A DNA stretch of 64,000 nucleotides from Haloplanus salinarum (GTDB lineage Archaea; Halobacteriota; Halobacteria; Halobacteriales; Haloferacaceae), in NCBI RefSeq assembly GCF_024498175.1, contig NZ_CP101823.1, positions 186,001 through 250,000 on the forward strand, given 5' to 3'. The position numbers and the translations under genes were made by a program. Of the stretch, positions 44,910 through 53,222 are shown piece by piece. The notes under the pieces are model-generated. The model searched no databases. It worked only from the letters and a program-made list of their open reading frames with translations, and was not told the origin of the DNA. Position 1 is the stretch's first letter, and every line of letters begins with the position of its first letter.

Positions 44910-45323
44910 ATGCGTACGGTTCCCGTTCCGCTCGTCCCCCGCCGCCTTCGGTATCTCGGGGCCGGTGGGGTCGCCGCCGCGTTGCTTTAGTTCTCCGTCC
45001 TTGGCCTTCCCCCGTCGTCGCCACGCCCGAGTCCGTTCTGGGACAAGCAACTGCACGTCCTCGGGTACGCCGGCTTCGCACTCGCGTTGGCGTACGCGAC
45101 TGCCCACCTTCGGGATCGCCTCTGGATCCGGATCGCGCTCGTCCTCGCCGTCGCCGTCGGCTACGGGGTCGCGATCGAACTCCTGTAGGGGCTACATCCC
45201 GACCGACACCTCTCGGCCGCCGACGCGCTGGCGAACGTCGCCGGCGCACTGCTCGCGAGTGGCTGGTTTCTCCTCGAATCGCGGATCCGATACCGCCGTC
45301 TCCGGCGGCTTCCCTCTCCGTAG
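44910..45323 (+). pseudogene. VanZ-like membrane protein with two in-frame TAG codons
   Basis: One frame of 137 codons from ATG to a final TAG (45321-45323), broken only by TAG at 44988-44990 and TAG at 45186-45188. The translation reads MRTVPVPLVPRRLRYLGAGG, ...ALL-stop-FSVLGLPPSSP, then FWDKQLHVLGYAGFALALAY, ...AIELL-stop-GLHPDRHLSAADALANVAGA. FWDKxxHxxxY and IELLQ...LSxADxLANxxGA are VanZ-family features; the second TAG falls on the position usually Gln. There are no frameshifts. TAG is an ordinary stop elsewhere here, so this is most simply a young pseudogene; read-through is the alternative. Confidence 0.82.
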
Positions 45324-45405
45324 CGCGAACTGCCATCCGTCGGGCGGGTCCGAGACGCCGACGGCGGCTCGCCCCCACGAGCGGCGTTCTCCCGAACGGC
45401 CCGCG

Positions 45406-47208
45406 TCACTCGACGGTGACGCTCTTCGCGAGGTTCCGCGGCTTGTCGATCGACCGTCCCTTCTCGTTCGCGACGTGGTACGCGAACAGTTGGAGGACGA
45501 CGTTCGCGACCACCGGCTCCAAGGGGCCACACGCCGGAATCTCGAAGACGGTGTCGACGTCGGTGGTGAGCGTCGGTTCGCTCGTGACGCCGACGACGGG
45601 CGCGCCGCGTGATTCGACTTCCTTGACGTTGTGGACGGTCTTCTCGGCCGCCGTCCCGTCGGTGAGGATGGCGATGACCGGCGTCTCGGGCGTCACCAGT
45701 GCCAGTGGGCCGTGTTTCAGTTCGCCGGCGGCGAAGCCCTCCGCGTGATCGTACGAGATTTCCTTGAGTTTGAGGGCGCTCTCGAGCGCGACCGGGTAGC
45801 CGGTCCGCCTGCCGATGTAGAAAAAGGCCTCGCTGTCGGCGTAGGTCTCGGCGGCGCGTTCGATCGTGGGTTCCCGATCCAACACCTGCTGGACCGCGCC
45901 GGGGAGGTCCCGGAGGCTCTCGAGGAACTCCGTCGTGGCCTGTGACGAGAGGGTCCCGCGCACCTGTCCCAGATGCACCGTGAGGAGCGTGGCCGTCGCG
46001 ACTTGGGAGACGAACGTCTTGGTCGCCGCGACGCCGATCTCCGGACCGGCGCGAATGAAGATCGTGTCGTCGGCCTCCCGAGTGACGGTGCTCCCGAGCG
46101 TGTTCGTGAGCGCGAGCGTGCGTGCGCCCGCTCCCGCGGCCTCGCGGAGTGCGGAGAGCGTATCGGCCGTCTCGCCGCTCTGCGTGATGGCGAGCACGAG
46201 CGTGCGCCACGGATCGCGCTCCCCGTTGAACTCGTATTCGCTGGCGATGTGGACGGTAACCCGGACGCCGGCGTACGTTTCGAGCAGTTCCTTCGCGTAG
46301 AGACCGGCGTGATACGAGGTCCCACAGGCGACGATCTGCACCTCCTCGACGGACTGGAGATACTCCGTGGGCAGGTCGACGTCGAGGTCGACGTCGATGG
46401 CGAGGTCGTCGATTCGTCCGGAGATGGTCTGTCGGAGCGCGCGCGGTTGTTCGTGGATCTCCTTGAGCATGTAATGCTCGTAGCCACTCTTGCCGGCGGC
46501 CTCGGCGTCCCAGTCGAGGGTGTCGGTCGGTCTGTCGACGGACTCTCCGCCGTTGTAGATCGTGACGTCATCCGCCGTCAGGTGGGCGATATCCCCCGAT
46601 TCGAGGTACGTGACCCGGTCCGTATGCTCGACGAACGCGGTCGCGTCGCTCCCGATGAACGTCGCGTCGTCGCCGTGACCGATCAACAGGGGGCTATCCT
46701 CGCGTGCGACGACGATGCCGTCGTGACCGGCCGCCGTCGCGGCGATGGCGTAGCTTCCGTCGAGTCGCTGGGTCGCCCGCTGCACCGCGCTCAGCAGGGA
46801 GACGTCGTCGGCGAGCTGTTCCTCGACGAGATGTGGAATCACTTCGGTGTCGGTCTCGCTCCGGAAGACGTGTTGCTCGCTGAGTTCCGTCTTGAGGGCG
46901 TCGTAGTTCTCGATGATGCCGTTGTGGACGACGGCCACCTCGCCGGTACAGTCCGTGTGGGGGTGGGCGTTCGTCTCCGTGGGTTCCCCGTGAGTGCTCC
47001 ACCGCGTGTGTCCGATCCCGGCCGTGGCGTCGGCCGACCGTGGCGCCGTGAGTTCGTCGACCTGCCCCGCCGTCTTGGCGAGGGTGAGCGTCTCGCCGGT
47101 GAGTGCGATACCCGCCGAGTCGTAGCCGCGATATTCGAGGTTCTCGAGCCCCTGGTGGACGATCCGTCCCGTGTCGTCCGAGCCGACGCAGCCGACGATC
47201 CCACACAT
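45406..47208 (-). CDS. glmS: Glutamine--fructose-6-phosphate transaminase (isomerizing)
   Basis: Makes glucosamine-6-phosphate from fructose-6-phosphate and glutamine. 600 residues from the ATG at 47208, which leaves the catalytic Cys as residue 2 (MCGIVGCVG). The glutaminase part has GHTRWSTHG and NGIIENY. Two SIS domains follow, with CGTSYHAG and ITQSGETADT, then FFYIGRR and GELKHGP. The end KPRNLAKSVTVE is the family C-terminus. Starts 4 bp after the GlmU-like gene stop, so both are one operon for amino-sugar nucleotides. Confidence 0.96.
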   Translation of the reverse strand: MCGIVGCVGSDDTGRIVHQGLENLEYRGYDSAGIALTGETLTLAKTAGQVDELTAPRSADATAGIGHTRWSTHGEPTETNAHPHTDCTGEVAVVHNGIIENYDALKTELSEQHVFRSETDTEVIPHLVEEQLADDVSLLSAVQRATQRLDGSYAIAATAAGHDGIVVAREDSPLLIGHGDDATFIGSDATAFVEHTDRVTYLESGDIAHLTADDVTIYNGGESVDRPTDTLDWDAEAAGKSGYEHYMLKEIHEQPRALRQTISGRIDDLAIDVDLDVDLPTEYLQSVEEVQIVACGTSYHAGLYAKELLETYAGVRVTVHIASEYEFNGERDPWRTLVLAITQSGETADTLSALREAAGAGARTLALTNTLGSTVTREADDTIFIRAGPEIGVAATKTFVSQVATATLLTVHLGQVRGTLSSQATTEFLESLRDLPGAVQQVLDREPTIERAAETYADSEAFFYIGRRTGYPVALESALKLKEISYDHAEGFAAGELKHGPLALVTPETPVIAILTDGTAAEKTVHNVKEVESRGAPVVGVTSEPTLTTDVDTVFEIPACGPLEPVVANVVLQLFAYHVANEKGRSIDKPRNLAKSVTVE

Positions 47209-47212
47209 ACGA

Positions 47213-48379
47213 TCAGCCCCGCTGTACGTGGCTGCCGTCCTCGACACGCCCCGACACGTAGGTTCCGCCGTCGAGCGTGGCGGTGTTTCCGACGATGGTT
47301 CCCGGCGTGATCGTCACGTTGCCCCCGCCAGCGACGTTGTCCCCGATCAATCCCCCGAGCGTGACGTCGCGGTGGACGTCCTCCGAAAGGACGACGTCGG
47401 CACGGCCGCCTTCGACCGTCGTGTTCGGGCCCAGTGTCGTGTTTGCGCCGACGATGCAATCTGTCATCACAGTACCACTCTTGATTGTCACATCAGTTAA
47501 AAGAATCGTATTTTTCAGTATCGCGCCGGCGCCGATACTAACGTTGTCGCCGAGGCTGACGCCGCTCAACACGGCCGCCTGTGGATGGACGACCGCGTTC
47601 TCCCCGATGGCCGTGGAATCCGCGACCACCGCCGAGGCGTCGATCGTCGCACTCTCGGGGATCGCGTCCGGCGATCGCTCCGTCCCGAGGAGTGCGTCGT
47701 TGCCCGCGAGGAGGTCCCACGGCGCCGAGACGTCCAGCCACGTCCCCTGATAGCGAACGGCTTCGAGTCGCCGCTCGTCGATGAACGTCCCCAACGCCTC
47801 CGTCAGCGCCCGTTCGCCGTGTGCCTCGATACGGCGAATCGCGGCGAAGATCTCGGGGCCGAAGGCGTAGACGCCGGCGTTGATGTAGTCCGATTTCGCG
47901 CGGTCGGGGTGTGGCTGTTCCTCCAGTCCGACGACCGTCCGGCCGTCGAGTTCGACGACCCCGTACCGACTCGGCTGTTCGATGCGGGTGATCGCCATGA
48001 CCGGATCGTTGGTCTCCCGCTGGCGCTCGACGACCGCGTCGACGACCGTCGCGTCGATGACCCGGTCGCCGTTCAACGCGACGAACGACTCGCCGAGATG
48101 CGATTCCGCCTGTAACAGTGCGTGTCCGGTCCCGAGTTGTGGGTCCTGGACGACGTACGAGATATCCAAGTCGCCGTAGCTGTCCTCGAAGTGACTCTGG
48201 ATGCGATCACGATTCGAGCCGACGACGATCAGTACCTCGGTGATCGCCGTCCGGGTGAGCGCGTCGACGATGTGCTCCAGGATGGGCCGATTCGCGACCG
48301 GGAGCATGGGCTTCGGACGGTTCTCCGTGAGCGGCCAGAGCCGCCGTCCCTTCCCCGCGGCGAGTACGACTGCTTTCAT
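47213..48379 (-). CDS. glmU: Bifunctional GlmU-like nucleotidylyltransferase/acetyltransferase 2
   Basis: 388 residues from the ATG at 48379 (MKAVVLAAGKGRRL); an ATG two codons earlier is possible. Nucleotidyltransferase loop AGKGRRLWPLTENRPKPML, metal-binding LNGD, and DYINAGVYAF. The C-terminal beta-helix has many hexapeptide rungs (AIGENAVVHPQAAVLSGVSL, IGDNVAGGGNVTI). Immediately upstream of glmS, so likely the UDP-GlcNAc maker (GlcN-1-P acetyltransferase plus uridylyltransferase). Paralogue of the 43627 gene, though not a recent duplicate. Confidence 0.88.
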   Translation of the reverse strand: MKAVVLAAGKGRRLWPLTENRPKPMLPVANRPILEHIVDALTRTAITEVLIVVGSNRDRIQSHFEDSYGDLDISYVVQDPQLGTGHALLQAESHLGESFVALNGDRVIDATVVDAVVERQRETNDPVMAITRIEQPSRYGVVELDGRTVVGLEEQPHPDRAKSDYINAGVYAFGPEIFAAIRRIEAHGERALTEALGTFIDERRLEAVRYQGTWLDVSAPWDLLAGNDALLGTERSPDAIPESATIDASAVVADSTAIGENAVVHPQAAVLSGVSLGDNVSIGAGAILKNTILLTDVTIKSGTVMTDCIVGANTTLGPNTTVEGGRADVVLSEDVHRDVTLGGLIGDNVAGGGNVTITPGTIVGNTATLDGGTYVSGRVEDGSHVQRG

Positions 48380-48848
48380 ATCCACTGATCGTCACGATAC
48401 GACATAGGCTTTTGCCGGCCGCGGCGGCGGGCTGCAGCCGTTTCGCTCGTTTCGAGCCACTGGTCGGCTGGTGGACGTGACCGACGTGGGTATGATCCCC
48501 GCCGGTCGGTGGCGCCATCGTCGCCATTCCGGTCGCGGGACCGGTGAGACCGGACGTCGATCCACCGGCGTGAGGGGAGTCCTCGTGGCTCGACCTCCCG
48601 ACCGGCTTGCATTCGACCGTCGCGACTCCCTCCACACGCCGCCCCGGGCGATGGGGACGGCGGCGGATCGGGTCCGACAGCGGACCGACCGCCCTCGATG
48701 GGCGCGATGACAGCCGTCGGGCACGCCGAGACGGTCGCCGTCGTATCGAGGAACGGGCCACGGCTCCAGCCGCGGGAGCGCTCCCGGCGGATATCACGCG
48801 GCGTGAGGCGCTACACCTTTTACGTGCCGTGGCGATAGTCCATCCGAT
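48380..48848. other. 469-bp divergent intergenic region
   Basis: No supported gene. It separates the GlmU-like and AglF-like genes, which point away from each other. For the forward gene a TATA-like ACACCTTTTACGTG is at 48813-48826, about 28 bp before the start. For the reverse gene AAAAGCCTATG lies near 48404-48415. The rest is G/C-rich and shows only weak short dyads. Confidence 0.6.
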
Positions 48849-49577
48849 ATGAACGCTGTCGTGCTCGCGGCCGGCGAGGGGACGCGACTCCGCCCACTCA
48901 CCGAGGACAAACCCAAGGGGATGGTCGAAGTGGACGGGAAGCCGATCCTGACGCACTGTTTCGAACAGCTGGCCGAACTCGGTGCCGACGAACTCGTCGT
49001 CGTCGTCGGGTACCGCAAGCAGGACATCATCGAGCACTACGGCGACGAATTCGAGGGCGTTCCGATCACGTACGCGCACCAGCGCGAACAGAAGGGACTG
49101 GCCCACGCGCTACTGACGGTCGAAGAGCACGTCGATGACGACTTCATGCTCATGCTCGGCGACAACATCTTCCAGGCGAACCTCGAGGACGTCGTCCGCC
49201 GTCAACGCGAAAACCGCGCCGATGCCGCGTTCCTCGTCGAGGAGGTCGACTGGGACGAAGCCAGCCGATACGGGGTCTGTGATACGAACAAGTACGGCGA
49301 GATCACCGACGTCGTCGAGAAACCCGAGGATCCACCCTCGAACCTCGTGATGACGGGCTTCTACACGTTCTCGCCCGCGATCTTCCACGCCTGCCATCTC
49401 GTCCAGCCGTCGAACCGCGGCGAATACGAGATCTCGGAGGCGATCGACCTGCTGATTCAGAGCGGTCGGACGATCGACGCCATTGGGCTCGAGGGATGGC
49501 GCGTGGACATCGGCTACCCGGAAGACCGAGACGAAGCCGAAAGACGGCTCGCCGACGACAATGACGTCTCCGAGTGA
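48849..49577 (+). CDS. aglF: Sugar-1-phosphate nucleotidyltransferase (AglF-like)
   Basis: 242 residues, single-domain nucleotidyltransferase without the beta-helix. Motifs: VVLAAGEGTRLRPLTEDKPKG, LMLGDNIF, VVEKPEDPPSN and GWRVDIGYPEDRDEA. Similar to haloarchaeal AglF, a UTP--glucose-1-phosphate uridylyltransferase used in N-glycosylation of the S-layer protein. Substrate could equally be dTTP; symbol given by similarity only. Followed by a glycosyltransferase gene 57 bp on. Confidence 0.8.
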   Translation: MNAVVLAAGEGTRLRPLTEDKPKGMVEVDGKPILTHCFEQLAELGADELVVVVGYRKQDIIEHYGDEFEGVPITYAHQREQKGLAHALLTVEEHVDDDFMLMLGDNIFQANLEDVVRRQRENRADAAFLVEEVDWDEASRYGVCDTNKYGEITDVVEKPEDPPSNLVMTGFYTFSPAIFHACHLVQPSNRGEYEISEAIDLLIQSGRTIDAIGLEGWRVDIGYPEDRDEAERRLADDNDVSE

Positions 49578-49634
49578 TCCTCCGACCGCCCCACCGTGAC
49601 GAATCGACCGATGGTGTCTTGACACTTCGTTTCG

Positions 49635-50759
49635 ATGTCGTCCGTGATGCGAATCCTCCGCGTCGCCCAGAAACTCTACCCCGAGGTGCCCGGCGGCGGC
49701 ACCTACCACGTTCACGCGATGAGTCGCGATCAGGCTGCGATGGGGCACGACGTGACCGTGTTGACCGTCGGGACTGAATCCGACCGTCCCCACGTCGAGG
49801 AGCGCGAGGGGTATACGGTCGTCCGGTATTTCCCGACGGTCTCGCTTCTCGGGAACGATATCTCGGCCGGTCTCGCGCGTCACCTCGCCGGGATCGACAC
49901 GACCGAGTTCGACGTGTGCCACGCCCACTCGCATCTCTACTTCTCGACGAACCTCGCGGCGCTGAAGCGGTGGATCGGTGGGCTTCCACTCGCGATTACC
50001 AACCACGGGCTCTACTCCCAGAACGCACCGCAGTGGGTCTTCGACGCCTACCTCCGGACGCTCGGCCGGTGGACGTTCGATCGGGCCGACGCCGTCTTCT
50101 GTTACACCGACACCGACCGCGAACGGGTGCGCGACCTCGGCGTCGACGCCCGGATCGAGGTGGTGCCCAACGGCATCGACACCGGACGATTCAGGCCCGA
50201 CGGCCCCGGAGGCGACCGGATCGATCACGACGGCCCGGTCGTACTGTTCGTCGGCCGGCTGGTCGAGGGGAAGCGGCCGGCCGACGCCGTACGGGCGCTC
50301 GCCCGCGTCCGGGACGCCCACCCCGACGCCGCGCTCTACCTGTGTGGCGAGGGGCCGCGACGGGACGACCTCGTCGCGCTCGCGGCAGAACTGGGGATTC
50401 GCGAGGCCGTCTCCTTCTGCGGACAGGTGCCCTACGACGACATGCCGGCCGTCTATCGGAGCGCCGACGCGCTCGTCCTGCCGAGTCGGGCCGAGGGACT
50501 CCCCCGGACCGTGATGGAGGCGATGGCGACCGGCGTCCCCGTCGTGTCGAGCGACCTACCGCAGGTGCGGGAGCTGGTGTCGAGCGGGGGGTACACGGTC
50601 GAGTTGGGCGACGTCGAGGGGTTCGCCGAGCGGATCGATGCGTGTCTGGAGGGACAGTATCCGGCGGGTGGGCGCGAACGGATCGTGGCGGAGCACTCGT
50701 GGAGCGACACCGTAGAGCGGACGACGACGGTGTTGGAGAGGATTCGTCGGTCTCGGTGA
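49635..50759 (+). CDS. Family 4 glycosyltransferase
   Basis: 374 residues; start ATG 49635 or, four codons later, the MRILRVAQK ATG. GT-B fold: N-terminal VPGGGTYHVHAMSR, C-terminal VVLFVGRLVEGKRPADAVRAL and SRAEGLPRTVMEAMATGVPVV, which holds the E-x7-E donor motif. Cytoplasmic or membrane-associated transfer of a sugar from a nucleotide donor. Its last ~330 bp have a broken second copy at 51427-51758, across the HicBA genes. Confidence 0.92.
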   Translation: MSSVMRILRVAQKLYPEVPGGGTYHVHAMSRDQAAMGHDVTVLTVGTESDRPHVEEREGYTVVRYFPTVSLLGNDISAGLARHLAGIDTTEFDVCHAHSHLYFSTNLAALKRWIGGLPLAITNHGLYSQNAPQWVFDAYLRTLGRWTFDRADAVFCYTDTDRERVRDLGVDARIEVVPNGIDTGRFRPDGPGGDRIDHDGPVVLFVGRLVEGKRPADAVRALARVRDAHPDAALYLCGEGPRRDDLVALAAELGIREAVSFCGQVPYDDMPAVYRSADALVLPSRAEGLPRTVMEAMATGVPVVSSDLPQVRELVSSGGYTVELGDVEGFAERIDACLEGQYPAGGRERIVAEHSWSDTVERTTTVLERIRRSR

Positions 50760-50805
50760 ACGCTCACGCAGCGGATCGGGACCGATCGGGACTGTCGATC
50801 GCCCC

Positions 50806-51063
50806 TCACCGATGTTCGTCGATCCATTCACAGAACGCCTCGAACTCCTCCGCGCCGGCATCGTCGGCGATATCGTGGAGTGTTCCGATACTGATCGAGT
50901 CGTGAGCCGGCACGGTCACGACGCGGGCGTCCGTGTCCTCGTGGCCCTCCGGCGGGTCCCAGCGGAGGATCAAGTGGTCGCCCGTGGTGCGGACGTGCCG
51001 AAAGCCACCGACGTTCACGAGTACCTTGTACACGTCCTCGCCCGAGAAGTCCCGCGTTACCAT
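50806..51063 (-). CDS. hicA: HicA-family mRNA interferase toxin
   Basis: 85 residues, dsRBD-like HicA fold. The catalytic His is in VRTTGDHLILRWD, the GxH position of the family. N-terminal DVYKVLVNVGGFRHVR is typical. It follows hicB by 2 bp, so the order is antitoxin first. The toxin would cleave mRNA in the cytoplasm when HicB is lost. Convergent with the glycosyltransferase gene. Confidence 0.87.
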   Translation of the reverse strand: MVTRDFSGEDVYKVLVNVGGFRHVRTTGDHLILRWDPPEGHEDTDARVVTVPAHDSISIGTLHDIADDAGAEEFEAFCEWIDEHR

Positions 51064-51065
51064 CG

Positions 51066-51341
51066 CTACTGTAACACGTCCGGGAGGTCGTCGGCTTGCG
51101 TCCGAGCGACCTCCGGATCGACGCCGAGGTCGCGGATCTCGGCGTCGGTCGGCGGCCGACCACCGTCGCCATCCACCGCCTCGACGACCGCGTCGAGATT
51201 CTCGAGTGCAACGCTCCGACTCTCGCCCTGTGCCGTCACGCCAGCACCGAGATCACGAGCCGTCCACTGTCCGTTCGGATTCTGCAGCAGTCGGATTTCC
51301 CGGCCGGTCGCGTCCTCATCGCCCGAGTCGGCTCGTGCCAT
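51066..51341 (-). CDS. hicB: HicB-family antitoxin
   Basis: 91 residues from the ATG at 51341 (MARADSGDEDATG). Core GREIRLLQNPNGQWTARDLG and GVTAQGESRSVALENLDAVV is the partial RNase H-like HicB fold. The longer reading to 51407 crosses a dyad and is not preferred. The end, TDAEIRDLGVDPE, has no visible DNA-binding HTH or ribbon-helix-helix, so how it binds DNA is not clear. Confidence 0.85.
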   Translation of the reverse strand: MARADSGDEDATGREIRLLQNPNGQWTARDLGAGVTAQGESRSVALENLDAVVEAVDGDGGRPPTDAEIRDLGVDPEVARTQADDLPDVLQ

Positions 51342-51357
51342 AGACGACGGTAGTTCG

Positions 51358-51378
51358 CCGAAACGCAAAACGTTTCGG
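51358..51378. promoter_or_regulatory. 8-bp dyad upstream of hicB
   Basis: CCGAAACG (51358-51365) and CGTTTCGG (51371-51378), 5-nt centre, 17 bp before the hicB start. Type II antitoxins usually bind such dyads with toxin to repress their own operon. Confidence 0.4.
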
Positions 51379-51426
51379 ACGGTGTGTCCGTCTCGGGATC
51401 GGGACATCCCGACCCACGATTACCCG

Positions 51427-51758
51427 CGGACAGGTGCCGTACGACGGGATCCCCGCCGTCTACCGCGGCGCCGACTCATCCATTTTGCCGAGCCGAGGGC
51501 GTCCCCCGGACCGTGATGGAGGCGATGGCGACGGGCGTGCCCGTGGTGGCGAGCGACTTGTCGCAGATGCGGGATCTGGTGTCGAGCGGGGGGTACACGG
51601 TCGAGGTGGGTGACGTCGAGGGGTTCGCCGACCGAATCGAGGCGTGTCTGGACGGCGAGTATCCGGATGGGGGGCGGGCGCGGATCGTCGAGGAGCACGG
51701 GTGGGAGGAGACGGTCGAGCGGACGACCGAGGTGTTGGACGGGCTTCGTGAGGGGTGA
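51427..51758 (+). pseudogene. Truncated, frameshifted glycosyltransferase 3' copy
   Basis: From the GCGGACAGGTGCC at 51427, the DNA follows the end of the 49635 gene (from 50418). The protein match includes RTVMEAMATGVPVVASDLSQ and SSGGYTVEVGDVEGFADRIE. A small indel near 51478-51495 shifts the frame, and the 5' two-thirds is absent. It is a second glycosyltransferase gene or a tandem copy, cut where the HicBA genes now lie. Confidence 0.85.
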
Positions 51759-51761
51759 GCG

Positions 51762-53222
51762 TCACTGGAGGTAGCCGAGATCCTCCAGTCGCTCTTTCGT
51801 GTCGTCGGTCATGTCGACCGTGCCCGAAACGTCCGCGTGCTCGAACGAGTCCAGCCAGTCGTCGAGCGTCGACGATAGTCGACTGACCTGCTCGGGATTG
51901 TCGTCGGACAGATCGGTTCGTTCCTCCGGATCATCGACTACGTCGTATAGTTCGGTCGAGCCATCCGATCCCCGGATCAACTTCCACTCGTCGTCGCGGA
52001 TCGCCCGGAGCGAGCGGTCGTAGCGGCGCACGTCGTCGGGGAGAGTCCCGACCCGTTTCTCCAACGCGTCCATCGACGGCTGTGGGGCGAGGTATTCGCA
52101 GATGGCGAACTCGCGCGGATCGGCGTCGGCGTCGGGATGGAACGACCGTCCCTGTGCCTGTTCCCTGAATTCGGGTGCGTCGACGCCCGCGGCGTCCAAC
52201 AGCGTCGGTCCGAGATCGGTCAACTGGACGAGGTCGTCGACCGTCCCGCCGCCCGTGAAGGGGCCGCCGTGGATGACGAGTGGCACGTGTAGTAGGGTGT
52301 CGTACAGGCAGTACTGGTGATCCATCAGCCCGTGATCGCCGATGTTCTCGCCGTGGTCCGCGGTGACGACGAAGATCGTATCCTCCCACTCCCCGGCCGC
52401 TTCGAGGTGGCGGCGGAGTTCGCCGATCCGGTCGTCGAGGTACGCGATCTCGGCGCGATACAGGGCACGCAGGATCTCGAAGTCGCGGTCGGTCATCTCG
52501 ACCGTGTCCGCAATGTAACCCCACGCGTCCTGTGGCACGTCCATCGCCTCCTCGAACGTGACGCCGTCGGGCAAGAACCGCTCGGCGTGTTCCCGTGGCG
52601 GCCGGTATTCGAGGTGCGGTTCGAGGTAGTTGACGAACAGGAAGAACGGGCGGTCGTCGGTTCGATCCGCGAGCCAGTCGGCGATCCACTCGTTCGTTCG
52701 CTTCGCGCCGTCGTCGCCGCGGTTGCGCAGGAACTGGCCGTAGACGGCGTTGGCGAGGTTGGTCAGGGGGTTGCCGTCGAAGAGTCGGCGCACGACGGCG
52801 CGGAGCTTGTCGGTTCCCTCCTCGGTGCGTGCGATCTCGCCGAGGTCCGTGTCGGTCTGGACGTACTGCCAAGTCTTCACGAACGTCTCGAACCCGCGGG
52901 CGAAGCCGAACTCCTCGCTGATCCAGGTGTTGTTCGAGACAGCGACGGTCTCGTAGTCGGCCACAGCGAAGGTCTCGGCCAGCGTTTGGGGCTCGTCGGA
53001 GAGTCGCTTGTGGCCCGCGTGAGCGCCGTGTTTGGAGGGGTCGGTGGCGGTGAAGAGGGAGGCGTGGGAGGGGAGGGTCCAGGGAGCCTTCGCGATAGCC
53101 GTGTCGGCAGAGACCCCCGACCCGGCTATCTCGACTAACTCCGGCGTGATCGTGCTCCGTTTCGCAAGATCAACCGCTGACACTCGTGCCGTATCCAGGA
53201 CCAACAGGACGACGTTCGTCAT
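51762..53222 (-). CDS. Sulfatase-fold (alkaline phosphatase superfamily) protein 1
   Basis: 486 residues. N-terminal metal site VVLLVLDTARVSA (Asp10). The nucleophile position is Thr49 in WTLPSHASLF, where sulfatases have Cys or Ser in CxPSR. A second metal site is in VVTADHGENIGDHG. The C-terminal sulfatase region has ELYDVVDDPEERTDLSDD, and the end is LEDLGYLQ. No signal peptide or TM helix, so it works inside the cell. Its start overlaps the stop of protein 2 by 4 bp, forming a two-gene unit. Confidence 0.87.
   Translation of the reverse strand: MTNVVLLVLDTARVSAVDLAKRSTITPELVEIAGSGVSADTAIAKAPWTLPSHASLFTATDPSKHGAHAGHKRLSDEPQTLAETFAVADYETVAVSNNTWISEEFGFARGFETFVKTWQYVQTDTDLGEIARTEEGTDKLRAVVRRLFDGNPLTNLANAVYGQFLRNRGDDGAKRTNEWIADWLADRTDDRPFFLFVNYLEPHLEYRPPREHAERFLPDGVTFEEAMDVPQDAWGYIADTVEMTDRDFEILRALYRAEIAYLDDRIGELRRHLEAAGEWEDTIFVVTADHGENIGDHGLMDHQYCLYDTLLHVPLVIHGGPFTGGGTVDDLVQLTDLGPTLLDAAGVDAPEFREQAQGRSFHPDADADPREFAICEYLAPQPSMDALEKRVGTLPDDVRRYDRSLRAIRDDEWKLIRGSDGSTELYDVVDDPEERTDLSDDNPEQVSRLSSTLDDWLDSFEHADVSGTVDMTDDTKERLEDLGYLQ

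Noticed and set aside
44910-45323. Pyrrolysine coding at the two TAG codons
   Set aside because: TAG ends several ordinary genes in this window, including this gene's own final stop, and no Pyl machinery is seen. It is kept only as a remote alternative in the finding on this gene.
42919-45378. 819-codon reverse-strand open frame
   Set aside because: It lies opposite the rhomboid-like and GlmU-like genes, is extremely Arg-rich, and has no family features. High G+C makes such antisense frames common.
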